From assembly GCA_947650285.1 (NCBI GenBank), contig CANTFL010000165.1, positions 1 to 64,000 on the forward strand: a stretch of DNA of 64,000 nucleotides. Direction: 5' to 3'. The position numbers were made by a program, and so were the translations under genes. Shown here piece after piece: positions 42,993 to 54,590 of this stretch. Under the pieces are notes generated by a model. That model made no database searches. It was not told the DNA's origin and worked only from the letters and a program-made list of their open reading frames with translations. The DNA comes from Hyaloperonospora brassicae. Its lineage: Eukaryota; Oomycota; Peronosporomycetes; Peronosporales; Peronosporaceae. Position 1 is the stretch's first letter; the number at the start of each line of letters is the position of its first letter.

Positions 42993-45356
42993 CTACAGCC
43001 CCCAGCCTTGGTCAGGCCGGTTCTGGCGGTACCATTGTCCACCGCCCACGTCAAGCGCACGATCGAACTCTCCAGCACTGGCGACAATCTTGACGACTTG
43101 CTTGTACAGCTCCACATTGATCTCGGCGTCGAGCTCGCCGGTCAGGTCGTCAAACAGCGTGACTGCAGCGCGCCAGTCGCCGTCTTGCTCGCATGACGAA
43201 ATGGCCAGCACGAGTAGTTCCGTTCGAACAGCCATGGACATCTGGGTCGGCAACCCATCGTAGATGGCAAGCACTGTCTCGTGATCCTGTAACTTGGCGG
43301 CCGAACGCATCGTCAGGACATAGATCGCGTCCGCTGGGTAATGCAGCAGTGGGTTCTGCCCTTTTGATACAGCCTCGCGAGTTTCCAGGTATAGATCAAA
43401 CATCGCAAGCACATCCGAATGACGATCATTCTTCGCCAAGTACGTCATGAGGACTGTGAACGAGAAGGTGGACGCCACTCCTCCCATACCGATCATCTTT
43501 TGCAGATGAGCTGCCGCATCCACGAACTTGTCGGCAGCGAGAAACACCTCGAGCATGTGGTTGTGCGTGATAGGAGACACTGGATGTCCGCGGTCAGTAA
43601 ACTGGGCCAGGATTGTCGCTGCGAGCTTATCGTCCTTCAGACCTTTGCATGCGCGAATCAAAAAGTTGAGCGCCTTGGAGCTCTTCGCGCGACGGCGGCA
43701 GAGCTTGTCCTTCAACCACATATCCACGATCGACTGGTAATCCTTTGCCGCATAGTAAACACTCATGAGGGTTTCAAAGTGTGCGCGATCGAGTATGACG
43801 CACTGTCTGTCCATTGGAGACTGCTTCAAGTCTGCTCCCTTGCCTTGACTCGCCTCGGACCAGTAGCGCTTTGCTGTCTGAACGTCACCATTCAGCGCAC
43901 ATCCTTGCAACAGTATGTTCAGCGTGTACGCATCCCATTTCAGACCAGCTTCGCTCATGAGCGACAAGATGAATGGAAACATATCCGTCTTTCGCGAACG
44001 CACGGCAGCTACCAACAACGAGTTGAACGAGACAATGTCGGGTGCAACCGAAGAGTGCTTCCACATGTCCTCGAAAACTCGCATCGCATCATCCATTCTG
44101 CACGCATTGCCGTATGCCGAGATCATGCAGTTGTAAGAGTACGTCGAAGGCGTTGCGTGGCACTCGACGAGCTTGAGTATGCGATGAAGCTGGGCCAAGT
44201 CAGACGTCCGCGCACAGGAACTGAGTGCGGAGTTGCAGACGTTATCACCCGGGTATACTCCATCTTCGAGCAACAGCTCAAAAAGCCGAGAAGCGTAGCC
44301 ATGCTGGTGGTTGCGCGAGCACGAGATGATCGCGCACGTGAACACCTCGGTCTTGTGCTCGTCGTCTGCGTACGAAATCGAGCCCAAGAGTTCTTGAATG
44401 TCCTCCCATCTCCCCAACCGCGCGTATGCCAACGCGACTGCACCGTACGTGCGCGCATTCGGCTTCACACCGGCAAAGACCATGTCGTTCAGTACGTTCA
44501 GCGCTACGGGTACGTCGCACCTCCTACCACGGGCGCACGCATGAATGACGCTGGTAAACGTGATAACGTCGGGCTGCAGCTGAAAGTGCTTCGTGATCTC
44601 CAGCACGCCCAGAGCGACCTGCGCGTTGCCAAGCCTGGCGCTCGCTGCTGCAATTCGGTTCAGGCGCTCGCGGTCCGGTTCTTGCACCTGGTTGCGCAGC
44701 ACTTGCAGCGCTGTATCGCTTCGGTTCATCTTGATGAGGGCACAAACGATCATCACGAGCTCCTGGTCGGACCAGTGGTTGTTGAGAATCGGGAACTCGT
44801 CCATGAACTATAACAGACAGAGAAAGCCCCACAACACCGTCAGTCAGTCAGTCTTCACACACACACACACACACACACACGTATGGACCATACTGGACCA
44901 TACAGCGGCAGCAGCAACGACAAAGTGCCACTGTCTCATCGCTCGTACCTTTCGTAGCACGGATAAGACTTTGGTAGAGCTCATTTGCTCCGCCAGCAGC
45001 AAACAGAACGACGTGCGGTCCATGTCCGCCCACCACTTGCGCTTCTTGTTGCCTTTGTGTCCGTCCCGTCTGTCCTTCTTTCGGTGCAAGTGCCACGTCT
45101 CACCACACCCTCCAGCAACAGCTTCCGCCCCTGCCGCCTCTCTCGTGACCAGCGACGGTGCGCTCATGAGGTTAAAGCTCTTATTGCTCGTTGTGGCGCT
45201 GCGCGGCAGCGGCTCCTGCGCTGCACGTCGCTCGACCGCATCTACTGCGCGCACTGCGTCCACCTGATTCGCTACTCCACGCACCAGCAGCGGCTGCTGC
45301 GCCTGCCCGCGCGTCGTTACGCAGCGCCATAGCGAGCGACGCGCCGTCGACTGCAT
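42993..45356 (-). CDS. Pentatricopeptide-repeat protein, probably mitochondrial
   Basis: Exons 45356-44949 and 44807-42993, spliced GTACGA...TTATAG in phase, 740 aa. The start MQSTARRSLWRCVTTRGQA is Arg-rich and non-acidic, like a mitochondrial presequence. Exon 2 is a series of roughly 35-residue helical pairs with the PPR look, for example PDVITFTSVIHACARG, PNARTYGAVALAYARLG, PSTYSYNCMISAYGNA and PDIVSFNSLLVAAVRS. PPR proteins bind single-stranded organelle RNA and help process, stabilise or translate it. No SMR, DYW or other catalytic domain is visible, so I infer RNA binding only; the RNA cannot be predicted. The 141-nt intron carries an AC run at 44856-44880. It is head to head with the TFIIIC gene across 129 bp. 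Confidence 0.88.
44856..44880. repeat. (CA)n microsatellite in the PPR intron
   Basis: Twelve CA units. Transcribed from the minus strand it reads as a GT run about 50 bases before the acceptor, in an intron of a gene with no other simple repeats. Confidence 0.95.
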
Positions 45357-45485
45357 CGCTCGCGTGACTGTAACGGAAGAAGTGCGCGCTGGTGGACGGG
45401 TCGCACCTTATGTGGCGTGGCGCACCTCAGATTAGGTCGATCCTGAACTTGTGCACACCATTTAAAGTTCGTCCACGACGAGAGG
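45357..45485. promoter_or_regulatory. 129-bp divergent promoter, PPR protein and TFIIIC
   Basis: Only 129 bases separate two opposing start codons. It includes TTTAAAG at about 45460-45466 and must hold both core promoters and both leaders, so the leaders are very short or the transcripts overlap. Confidence 0.55.
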
Positions 45486-48400
45486 ATGCGGTCGCCTCGC
45501 GAGCTCGTGGCTGCGTGCATGGACTACGTCGCGCTCGAAGGCAGCGCGGGCGTCTCAGTCGCGGAGCTGTTCTCGGCGATCGATCCGTCCCATGACGTGC
45601 GGCTGCGCTGCCAGTTGTGGCAGCGGCTGCGCTCGAAGCGGGGCGTCCTGCGCTTCTTTCGGCGCTCCATCGTGTCGGTCAGTCATATGCACAGTAAGAA
45701 GCGGCCGCGACCGAGAGCGCGTAGCGATGCAGACAGCGACGAGGAACGCGTGGCGATGAAGCAGGAGGTGCTCGACGCCGATCGAGTTGGCGTTGCGACG
45801 GCTGCTACTGCTGCTGCTGCTATTGCTGAAGATGTGTCGGTAGCGCTCACGGAAGAAGAGCTGGAGCTGATCACGTACGAGAACGTGGTGCACGAGAAGC
45901 AGCTGCAACAGCAGGAGCTGATGGTGGCAGCGTGTGAAGAGCTGCGACACCGAGCGCTTAATATCCCGATAAAGGCCATTGCTGCTGACCTCGGAGACGC
46001 TCATCTCCGTATTCTCGAAGCTGTGGGTCGGGCTCGAGTGCAGGGCGTGACGGTGTCGGCGCTGATTGATTTGTTGCGAGGCGGCAACGTCAAGAGACTG
46101 CACAATTCTCTCGACACGCTGATCTCCTACAGTTTAGTAGTCAAGCGGATGATGATTGTCGCGCGGCCAGCAATGCGACGGCTGAACATCATTCACTTGC
46201 CGCGGTTTGCAGCCGAGTTCAAGCCGCAGATGTTTGACGAGTCGGCTGGTTTTGAGTCGGACGACCAGAGCAAGAAGATCTTGTGCGCAGCTGCAGAGAC
46301 GTACTTGAAAAGACTGCCGACACATTCGTCGGTGCTGTCGGATCTCGGACGGGACCTGAGTTTGAACAAGCGGCACCTGGAGGTGCTGCGCTCACACATT
46401 GTGCAGGAGTGCAAGACAGACGACAACTTTCCGCTAGAGTTGTTTCAGGCAGTCTTGCAACCGACGCGACGCGCGAGTCTCGAGCCTAAGATTTTGAATT
46501 GCGTGCGGTACAAGCCCCCGGACACGGAAAAAAGCGCGGTCTGCCGTCGAGGGATTGTCTTGGAGCTCGGGTTGCTTCATCAGATCTATGGCGTTATCGA
46601 AGACAGTGCTGGAAACGGTGCCACCATTATCGATCTGCGTAATCAAATTGTGCTTCCTGGGAGCAAGTTGCCATATAAGTTGGTGGGCGTGTTGGCGGCG
46701 ACGTACAACTTGAAAGCTGAGTCGGTCATTCTGGGAAAGAACAAGGCGTTCCGATTGTACGTGGACTCGATGGCGCCGAACGTGGCTTCATCTCCATCCG
46801 ACGTAGCAGATGGCCCATTGGTGTTATCGACGCAGTCAGAAGAAGGTGCGAATGAGGAAGCTGCTGCTAGAGAGAAGGTAGACGGAGCGTACACGACTCG
46901 ATCCAAGAAGGCGCTGAAAGTGGCACTCGGAGGAGCGGAAGTGGATGGCACCAGCGCTCGACGTCGTGAGCACATCTTGGCGCGGCTCGAGGATGAGAAG
47001 ATCATCAGTTTGTCGTCATTATGTGCCAGTGTGTTCAGCATGGAGAAGCAGCGCGCGGAAGCGAATGTGTTATTGAATTCGTCCAACTCGGGTGGCGGTC
47101 CCACCGTTCTTAACAATGGAAGCGGTCCGATGCTTCCAGCTGCAGTGGGTAAAGTGGACACTCGGTCGATCTTTCGCATTGCAGTTGATTTGGAAGCGGG
47201 GAAAAAGTTGCGGCTTCTGCAGCTTCCGTTGCCTGCTCGTAATGTGTCTACCAAGTTCCGTGCTCTTCGTTGTGTGGTGGCTCCAGGATATGAGCAAAAT
47301 GACGTATTTATTCAAAGCTTTGTCAAGAACTACTGTCGTGACGAGCGTTTACGGCGCATCTACCGGAACACGGATAATAGTCAAGTCATTCGCTTTCACG
47401 CATTCGGAAGCGACAACAACGATGGGGTGGAGCATAAGCCAGTTCGAAAGAGGAGGCGGAGGAGATCTAAGTTGCCGGACGTAAAGACTGATGAGTCCAC
47501 GACAAAAACTACAGCCTTGGACGCTATATTGGAGAGCAAGGATGGTAGCTCTGAAGCACTTTCGCAAGCTCCTGGCGTCGAATCGAAGGTGTGCAATCTT
47601 GCCTCGCCTGAAATCAGCTACAAGATCTGGCGCTTTGTGAGTCAGCAAAAATGTCGAATTCATAACCAGCAGTACCGGAAGCTCGGGTTTGCATACGGTG
47701 TCATGTATCGGTGTAAAGTCCTGCATCAGTTTTTATGGAAAGTTTTGCATGAGAACGGATCAAGCTTACAGCTGCCGGGCGAAGATAGCGATTTGATCAG
47801 CCCAGACATAAGTATGGATAGAGACGGGTGCTATAATACTGGCGGACAAAAGCAGCAACAGCAGTCTGTACCAGGGATTGTGTTTTCTCGCGAATCAGTG
47901 CTGCACTCGATGCCTGTGCATTTGTATATTCAAGTTTTCTCGGGTGGGACGATTTTGACAGGCGCTGAGTTTGCTATGATGGAGGAAGCCATTCAGCATC
48001 GTCGCACGTTTGAAGCGATTCCAGAGGCACTTTGCAAAAAGATCTGGAGTCATGAGTCTCAGCGTACCGCAAAAGTTTTGGGCACTCTGGCGGATTTGGG
48101 TCTGGTTCTACCGCACAAGATTGGAATGAAACGCCTCGTCAAGATCCTTCGAGCAGGGTACACCGACGGGCGTGACGGTGTGCTTTCTCGTGCGCTGAAT
48201 GAAAATGCCCTCGGTGGGCTTTTTCGCTTCAACAGGCAGACCCGGATCGTTTTGGACGAACGTCGCAGGGATGATAGCTTTGTTCCGGGCGACAGCGAGG
48301 CGGGTTCACGGCGCAACAGTGCGAGTGAAACCATCACGGTTCGCTTTGTTGAGTTTGGGGAGAAGACGTACAGCTTTGGCAATTCGGTACCGTTGCGGTT

Positions 48401-50657
48401 TTCATTCGAGTCGCCCTGCGATGTCGATCGCTACTGGGAGGCCCTCGAGTGTCTATGCCTTGAAGAAATGACGACGGAAGTGGATAATCCACGTAAAAAC
48501 GAACCAGTTGTGCGTGGGGTACCTAAACCAGTCAAAACTCGTGCTCGGCGCATGCTGCGTATTCTTGCTTGGATACCAAAATCGAGGAAACCTTTACCGA
48601 AACACAAGCGTGAAGGCGGTGGTGACACTAAACCGTGTAAGAGTGGTGGTATCGTGTCTACGAACATCCGACTTCGTAAGAGACGGCGAGTGTTTCAGCG
48701 CGGGGATGAGCTGAGTAATGATCCTGGTGTTCAACGACGTAAGAGGAAGAAGCACAAGAACAGTTCGGGAGACGAAGGCCAGTCAAAGTCGGGAGTGCTC
48801 ACATGGACTAAGGTGCACGAAAAGCTGTTGGTGGATTATTTCATCGACAGCAGCAAAAGTCGATGGAGAGTGACTGTTCCTCAAGGTTTGCAGCGCGAGA
48901 AGGAGCAAGTTGCGTTTCGAAATTCTACGGTTTCGCGGACTGGTTTAGGTCTTGTAGCTATCACTCGGAAACTCGGCAAGCGAAAGATTGACGTGAAAAA
49001 GCGGCTGAAGGAAAAACTGATGGAGCCTGTCGTGAAAGTCTCGTTTGAAAACGCAAAGCGAGAGGCAGAACTTGCTTACAATCCTGGTGGAATATTTGAT
49101 GAGGAAGTGGCGATACAAGGGTCAACTCGACTCACAGCACTCTTCCGGCGTGCCGTGATGATGATTATGTCACCACGGGAAGAGTATCACCCACTTGTCG
49201 CTGAAGAATTGATCTCGTTCTGGAACCCACACGACATTCGGCTAGTTTGGCGGTACCTCTGGCTAAAAAACTGGATCGTGCGCGCGTCCGAAAAAGAGCG
49301 GGGTCGCGGTTACTCCACTAGTCAACGGTTGCAGGACTCGCTCAAGGTGTCTACGTTGTCGTACCCCCTGCTGCTCTTTCAGCAGGCTGCAGAGCAGGAG
49401 AGTATAATCTGCTCGACACTAGAAGAACTGACAGCTGGCTCCGACGAAACAAGGCACCGTGGTGGACAACAAGAAAGCGACCAGCTCTTTGAGAACGATT
49501 TCCCAGCTAACGCCACACCCGGCCAGTGTGCTCTCGAGTTAGGCTACCAAGTACTGGGAACGTGCTCGCTTGTGGCAGTTCACGCCTCAGCTCGAGATAC
49601 AGACACAGGGGTTGACGATACGCTAGAAGCACAATCGAAAAATGGCAAGCGAGTACCGAGTCCCAGTCAACGAAGAAGTCTTACGACTTGCAATAGCCCA
49701 AAAGACAGGTCTGGCTTCTTTGCACACTTGGCTGGCAGGGTGAATGCCGCCAAATCGTCCGATCTGATTGACACTTGGAGGGTGGAGACCAAGGTGCATG
49801 CGGTGGCTGTTGAGAACACAATCCTGATGAGCACATGCGAAGCGTTTTCTGCGGAGGAAACGGATGACAAAGGTGACCAGGAAGCAGTCGCGGGCCGCTC
49901 ATTTCAGAATAACGAGGAATCAGAGAATACGCTGATGCAGACAGTGATGGGTCATGTTTGTGAAAGTGGTGAGGAGGGGCTTACATTGTCAGCTCTGGCG
50001 GAAAAGCTGCGCTCGAGCAAGGATGACGAGCTTCACAGTGTCTCGGAAATATCCGTGGCGCACTGTCTCACTTCTCTTGTTGACCAGGGTGCGCTCATTT
50101 GCGTCAATGCGTACTTCGAGCAACGCTACATTGCGAAGGAGCATGGAGACCTATGGCTACTGCGACCGTTCTCGCTGGTTCCGAGTACCAGCCCCTCGTC
50201 GATGCCCCGGGCAGTGTTTGAAGGCGAGAAGGATACGCTGTCTTTTCCGTGGATAAAAATGGACGGTGGAACAAACTATACGTTCCTGTTTGCGATCCAG
50301 CGCAAGCTGCTAGCACTTGTGATTCAGGCACCGGGTATCACTGAGAAGCGTGCCTATGCTAAGGTCGATAAGCTGCTGTCGTTGCAGGACACACGCGAGG
50401 CTATGTCGTTGCTTGTGGAGGAAGGACTGGTGTATGTCCGTGTAGTCACCAATGCTGCAGCTCGAGCCACTGATCTGTTTACACCGTCAGTCACTCAGCC
50501 TTCGGATCATAAGATTATCAAGCCCGTCGGTAGCGCGCTGACCTACGACCGCTCAGTTTATGAAGTGCACTACTTTCCCCACATTGAGTGCATCCAGCGA
50601 TTCGGAAGCATTGTACAGGACTACCAAAACGAAGTATTTCCGAACGACGAGCTGTGA
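45486..50657 (+). CDS. GTF3C1: TFIIIC largest subunit, B-block-binding (GTF3C1/TFC3-like)
   Basis: An intronless 1723-aa protein, the longest in the window. The N-terminus (VAACMDYVALEGSAGVSVAE ... LWQRLRSKRGVLRFFR) matches the B-block-binding subunit of RNA polymerase III factor TFIIIC. Winged-helix-like segments follow, such as GVTVSALIDLLRGGNVKRLH, SPEISYKIWRFVSQQK and KRKIDVKKRLKEKL, separated by basic acid-rich linkers (KPVRKRRRRRSKLP, RRKRKKHKNSSGDEGQ). The family recognises the B box inside tRNA genes in the nucleus and recruits TFIIIB. It is somewhat shorter than the 2109-aa human protein. Identification rests on the N-terminal block and overall layout; the rest is too divergent to assign by eye. 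Another winged-helix chromatin protein is the main alternative. Confidence 0.75.
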   Translation: MRSPRELVAACMDYVALEGSAGVSVAELFSAIDPSHDVRLRCQLWQRLRSKRGVLRFFRRSIVSVSHMHSKKRPRPRARSDADSDEERVAMKQEVLDADRVGVATAATAAAAIAEDVSVALTEEELELITYENVVHEKQLQQQELMVAACEELRHRALNIPIKAIAADLGDAHLRILEAVGRARVQGVTVSALIDLLRGGNVKRLHNSLDTLISYSLVVKRMMIVARPAMRRLNIIHLPRFAAEFKPQMFDESAGFESDDQSKKILCAAAETYLKRLPTHSSVLSDLGRDLSLNKRHLEVLRSHIVQECKTDDNFPLELFQAVLQPTRRASLEPKILNCVRYKPPDTEKSAVCRRGIVLELGLLHQIYGVIEDSAGNGATIIDLRNQIVLPGSKLPYKLVGVLAATYNLKAESVILGKNKAFRLYVDSMAPNVASSPSDVADGPLVLSTQSEEGANEEAAAREKVDGAYTTRSKKALKVALGGAEVDGTSARRREHILARLEDEKIISLSSLCASVFSMEKQRAEANVLLNSSNSGGGPTVLNNGSGPMLPAAVGKVDTRSIFRIAVDLEAGKKLRLLQLPLPARNVSTKFRALRCVVAPGYEQNDVFIQSFVKNYCRDERLRRIYRNTDNSQVIRFHAFGSDNNDGVEHKPVRKRRRRRSKLPDVKTDESTTKTTALDAILESKDGSSEALSQAPGVESKVCNLASPEISYKIWRFVSQQKCRIHNQQYRKLGFAYGVMYRCKVLHQFLWKVLHENGSSLQLPGEDSDLISPDISMDRDGCYNTGGQKQQQQSVPGIVFSRESVLHSMPVHLYIQVFSGGTILTGAEFAMMEEAIQHRRTFEAIPEALCKKIWSHESQRTAKVLGTLADLGLVLPHKIGMKRLVKILRAGYTDGRDGVLSRALNENALGGLFRFNRQTRIVLDERRRDDSFVPGDSEAGSRRNSASETITVRFVEFGEKTYSFGNSVPLRFSFESPCDVDRYWEALECLCLEEMTTEVDNPRKNEPVVRGVPKPVKTRARRMLRILAWIPKSRKPLPKHKREGGGDTKPCKSGGIVSTNIRLRKRRRVFQRGDELSNDPGVQRRKRKKHKNSSGDEGQSKSGVLTWTKVHEKLLVDYFIDSSKSRWRVTVPQGLQREKEQVAFRNSTVSRTGLGLVAITRKLGKRKIDVKKRLKEKLMEPVVKVSFENAKREAELAYNPGGIFDEEVAIQGSTRLTALFRRAVMMIMSPREEYHPLVAEELISFWNPHDIRLVWRYLWLKNWIVRASEKERGRGYSTSQRLQDSLKVSTLSYPLLLFQQAAEQESIICSTLEELTAGSDETRHRGGQQESDQLFENDFPANATPGQCALELGYQVLGTCSLVAVHASARDTDTGVDDTLEAQSKNGKRVPSPSQRRSLTTCNSPKDRSGFFAHLAGRVNAAKSSDLIDTWRVETKVHAVAVENTILMSTCEAFSAEETDDKGDQEAVAGRSFQNNEESENTLMQTVMGHVCESGEEGLTLSALAEKLRSSKDDELHSVSEISVAHCLTSLVDQGALICVNAYFEQRYIAKEHGDLWLLRPFSLVPSTSPSSMPRAVFEGEKDTLSFPWIKMDGGTNYTFLFAIQRKLLALVIQAPGITEKRAYAKVDKLLSLQDTREAMSLLVEEGLVYVRVVTNAAARATDLFTPSVTQPSDHKIIKPVGSALTYDRSVYEVHYFPHIECIQRFGSIVQDYQNEVFPNDEL

Positions 50658-53379
50658 TCGTTCATTGCTCAAAGACGCGGCTTCGTCGAGTGTTTCCGGG
50701 TACAACAACATCTTATTTAAACAACACACTCCCTGTACGAAGAACACGAGACCCCCAAGCCCGTACCGGTTGCCACATAGCGCACTTCCGTGTGCGACTC
50801 GGATACAAGGCACACTTCGTAGCCGAAGGGATGCCATGACAAGCTGAAGATGTCATGGCAAGCCGAAGCGTGTCACTGAACGGATGAATGTTCTTGGAGC
50901 CAAAACAAACGAGAAGCGCAACGGAATTGCTGTGATTTGTTAGAACGTGCTGTGGATATTGGGAATTGCGATCTCAATGACCGCCTTCAGGTCAGGAGGA
51001 ACCTCGGTCTCTCTCTAGCACCTGCCTCGTATATCTCGTATGGCGTGAAGCCGACAGCGGAACTGGGCGCACGAAGATCATCGACTTTTTGGAAGCAACA
51101 CCAAGACCGACGGTCATGAGCTCCTACTACTCGTTCCCGGACGATGACCCTTGACCACAGTGACCAATTCAGAGCAACGAGTGTCGACCTGCTGCAGGGT
51201 GAGGAAGGCCGAAAGTTCGTGTTTTGTGCACAGACTCGATCAAGGTCAATGATGCCGATGCTGGCAATGCTTGAGGAATACAGGGCGTCCACTGGTCATT
51301 TGTCTGCTGTTTGTCGCGTGTCGACCCTTATGTAACTTGGTGCAGGACGTTGAAGTGGCAGTTGGATCTGGGGATGGGTTGACGAGACATGTGCGTCGAT
51401 CTGAACGGTTTTGCAGTTTGATGACTGGAAAAGAGTGTCACGTGTGCTGAAGTTTGGTCTTGTCACTCGCAATGTCGCGGCATAAGAGCGCACAATGACT
51501 CACGTTGCGTTTGATGTCCACATTACGTCATAGTGCATAGCCGATCCATGTTTTTTCGCCTCCTTTATCCATTTGCACAAGCCAAAACCGTGACAAAACG
51601 TTGTTCGTACTCTGAGAATAAACGAATGAACGTCGATAAAAGCGCTGGTTTAGGTCGGACGGCACGCGGAAAACACAAGCACGCGGGGGGTAGAAGAACT
51701 GACACCATCAAACACCGATTGTGACAGGTTTCAGCTGACGAAAACGCGTAAATGACACGTTCTCAGCAGTTTGTTTGCTATGCTGACTGCCTTACCTGCC
51801 CGTATGAGAAAAGTTGTGCGCGAGGAGACATCATCGCTGCCGGACATTGGCAGTCCTCGAGTCGCAGTCGAGAGTTCGCGTAATGCACAGATAAGCTACA
51901 GCTGTAGTTTTCTGCCCTTGACGACGTCTACTTTCACGCTGCACGTGACGTACGATCATTGCACTATTTGCACACAGGAGCGGGTCTTGTGCCCTGACCC
52001 GATCGACACGATCTGTGTCAATATCTATGGCCGCGTATGGATCCTGCTGCATTCCCTTCACGTCCGACAGCCACATTTCTACAGCACGTTGACGATTGGT
52101 ATTACATCGACAGTTGCATGTCTAGTACTCTCGTGCGGTTCCTGCATGCGTTTGTTTACGTCAGGTCCCGTGTACAAGTGGCTTTTGTTGTCACCAATGT
52201 GGTTGCTGTCACGATAGCGACCGTCTCGTGACGTTGTCCGTCCGAGCACTAGAACAAACAAACGTGTTGATAGCAATCGATGCCTCGCAGCCTCTCGTCA
52301 TCGAGTTCTCCTGCACCACTTATTAGTCACGTCTGTCTGTGTACGATCTCAGGGATTGCATACTTGTCAAGAGCAAGGAACAACTAGCAGTTCTATCGCT
52401 TGCAGTGTCTAGCGACTACCTGCACATCGTTACAGTAGTGAATGTCTGTGCCTGGTACAAAGGTCTCGCGTACGATGCAGTTGGATACCATCGCCCGCGT
52501 CCTGTGTGAAGTCATGCGCATCGCCATGACGATAAAACGAGAAGATCGACCCCGGCACACACACACAATCCGGCGGGGGTGCTACAACACTAAAACAATT
52601 CTTCAGATACATTTTGCGATGGAAAATAGACCGTCTGTTGTCGCATGTAGGGCGTTTCTTGCCAGCCGAAACAAGTGCGTCTTGTGCGCGTTGCGTCGAC
52701 CGACCGGTCAACTTCGAAGTCCGAAGTCGATGAGTTTCGCAGAAAATGTCACCTTTCATTGCTCCCAGCAGTCCCAGGCTTGAATCAGAGCTTGTTCTTT
52801 TGCACCCATCGACTGACTGCCACCACCAACTGGGGACGACATTATCGCATATGTGCTCAAGTTTGCGTTGAGTGGCACAGCCACTATGTGACATCCCCAC
52901 TAGCGCAGATCGCGATCGATGGTTGCAAAAAGCCGTTGGAAGAGCAGAGTCCCCCCATGCAGATGATACTCAATGAACGCAGACACACAGCTACTGAACA
53001 GCTGCAGTGGCAGTTGAGTGAAGTAACGTCATTGTCCACGATGGGCGCCCACGAGGCAGGTGCGGGTAGGTCTTGCGAGAGCAGACAGGACGCTTCAACA
53101 CGAGGAAACAGCGCCCAGTCGCTGCACCACCACATGTGCTCCTTCGTGTACATAGAACGTGGGCCATCTACCAACCTGACCGCGTCTTTTTTCTGCGCGC
53201 AGCCGAACGTGGTCGTGTCTCGATAAAGTAGCGCACTGTCCACCTGCTGTTTCGTACATTGAAGTAGCGCTACGCGACCCGCGTCAAGACGCCCCTGTCG
53301 AGTGAGTCCATTTTCTCATTTGCTTCAAGTGGCCAGTGCGCCCGTCACATCGGTCGTTCGTCCCGTACTTAGCGCTATC
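50658..53379. other. 2.7-kb gene-poor interval
   Basis: Short frames of up to 183 codons (52675-53226) on both strands, none with a motif, signal peptide or coherent splice pattern. Base composition is more AT-rich than in the flanking genes. I see no tandem repeat, tRNA or recognisable transposon. The last 200 bases should hold the uricase promoter. Confidence 0.5.
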
Positions 53380-54590
53380 ATGGCCGTCCAACTGCTGCAG
53401 CACGAGCACGGCAAGGGCCGCGTGCGGCTGCTCAAAGTCACCCGCACGCCCGCGCAGCACTCGGTCGTCCAGCTCGAAGCGCACGTGCTGCTCGAAGGCG
53501 CCCGCGCTGCCAGCGCCTACAACAGCGGCGACAACAGCCACGTGCTGCCCACCGACTCGATCAAGAACACAGTGTGGGTGCTGGCAAAGGAGCACGAGGT
53601 TGCGTCGCTCGAGGCCTTTGGCGTCGCGCTCGCCACGCACTTTGTCACGAGGCACGCGGACCTCGTACGTCTCTTGGCGCCGTAGGAACGTCCGTCGAGT
53701 TCCATAGCGAGCGAGCGAGCGAAAAACTGATGCGGAGGATGGGAAATGGGTCTCTAATGGGTGCATCTGTCTGGCCGTGACTGGGTGTCTTGTGGGACGC
53801 AATGTGGCTGGTGTAGGTCAGTGTGGCAAAGGTGAAGCTCGTCGAGACGCCGTGGGAGCGCCTCGTGGTGCGCGATTCCAAGGGCGAGATGCAGCCGCAC
53901 CATCACGCGTTCGGCAGCTCTGGTCTCGGCTACGCCACGACGCGGTAGGTGGTTCTGCGCTTGCCTGCTCTTGTCTGGTAGGCAGTCAGTTGTCTGCTGC
54001 AGCTACGTGCTGACTGGTGTCCCGCGTCTCTTTCTCTCTGTCTCTCTGTCTCTCTGTCCCACTCGTTGCTTGATAGTGTCGTTGCCCGCAAGTCAGTGAA
54101 GCACAGTGCCCCGGAACTGACGGTGCAAAGCGGTGTCGCTGGTCTCAAGGTCCTCAAGACCACGCAGAGCTCGTTTGTTGACTTTTTCCGGGATGAGTAC
54201 ACGACGCTGCTTGAAGTGCCCGACCGTCTCATGTGCACGAGCATCTCGGCCTTGTGGACCTACACGTCCGATGACGCGGGTGTCGACTTTGCTGGTAGAG
54301 CAGCAGAGATCAAGAGCGTGCTCTTGGAGACGTTCGCAGGTCCGTCGGATGTGGGTGTGCCCAGTCCGGCCGTTCAGTTCACGCTGTACAAGATGGGCGA
54401 GGCGGTGCTGGAGAGATGTCCGTACGTGAAGGACATCAAGATCGACATGCCCAATATCCACAACAATCCCATCGATCTCTCTCGCTTCGGCTGCAAGAAC
54501 ATCCACCCACACGGCGAGGTCTTTCTGCCCACGGACGAGCCGCACGGCATCATATCGGCGACACTGGCGCGCTCTGTGTCCAAGTTGTAG
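53380..54590 (+). CDS. Urate oxidase (uricase), peroxisomal
   Basis: Exons 53380-53664, 53817-53944 and 54077-54590, phases consistent, 308 aa. It oxidises urate to 5-hydroxyisourate with O2 in purine breakdown, without a cofactor. Visible family blocks are EHGKGRVRLLKV (with the catalytic Lys near residue 10), PTDSIKNTVWVLAKEH (with the active-site Thr), SGVAGLKVLKTTQSSF, FFRDEYTTL, DRLMCTSISALWTY and MPNIHNNPIDLSRFG (with the His of the triad). The protein ends SKL, the classic PTS1 peroxisomal signal. Neighbours give no pathway context; no allantoin or hydroxyisourate gene is nearby. ATG 53380 places Lys near position 12, as expected. Confidence 0.95.

Noticed and set aside
43419..44813. 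464-codon plus-strand open frame
   Set aside because: Antisense to the PPR gene; the minus strand shows regular PPR repeats.
52675..53226. 183-codon plus-strand open frame
   Set aside because: No motif or supporting splice structure, and it overlaps open frames on the opposite strand of similar quality.
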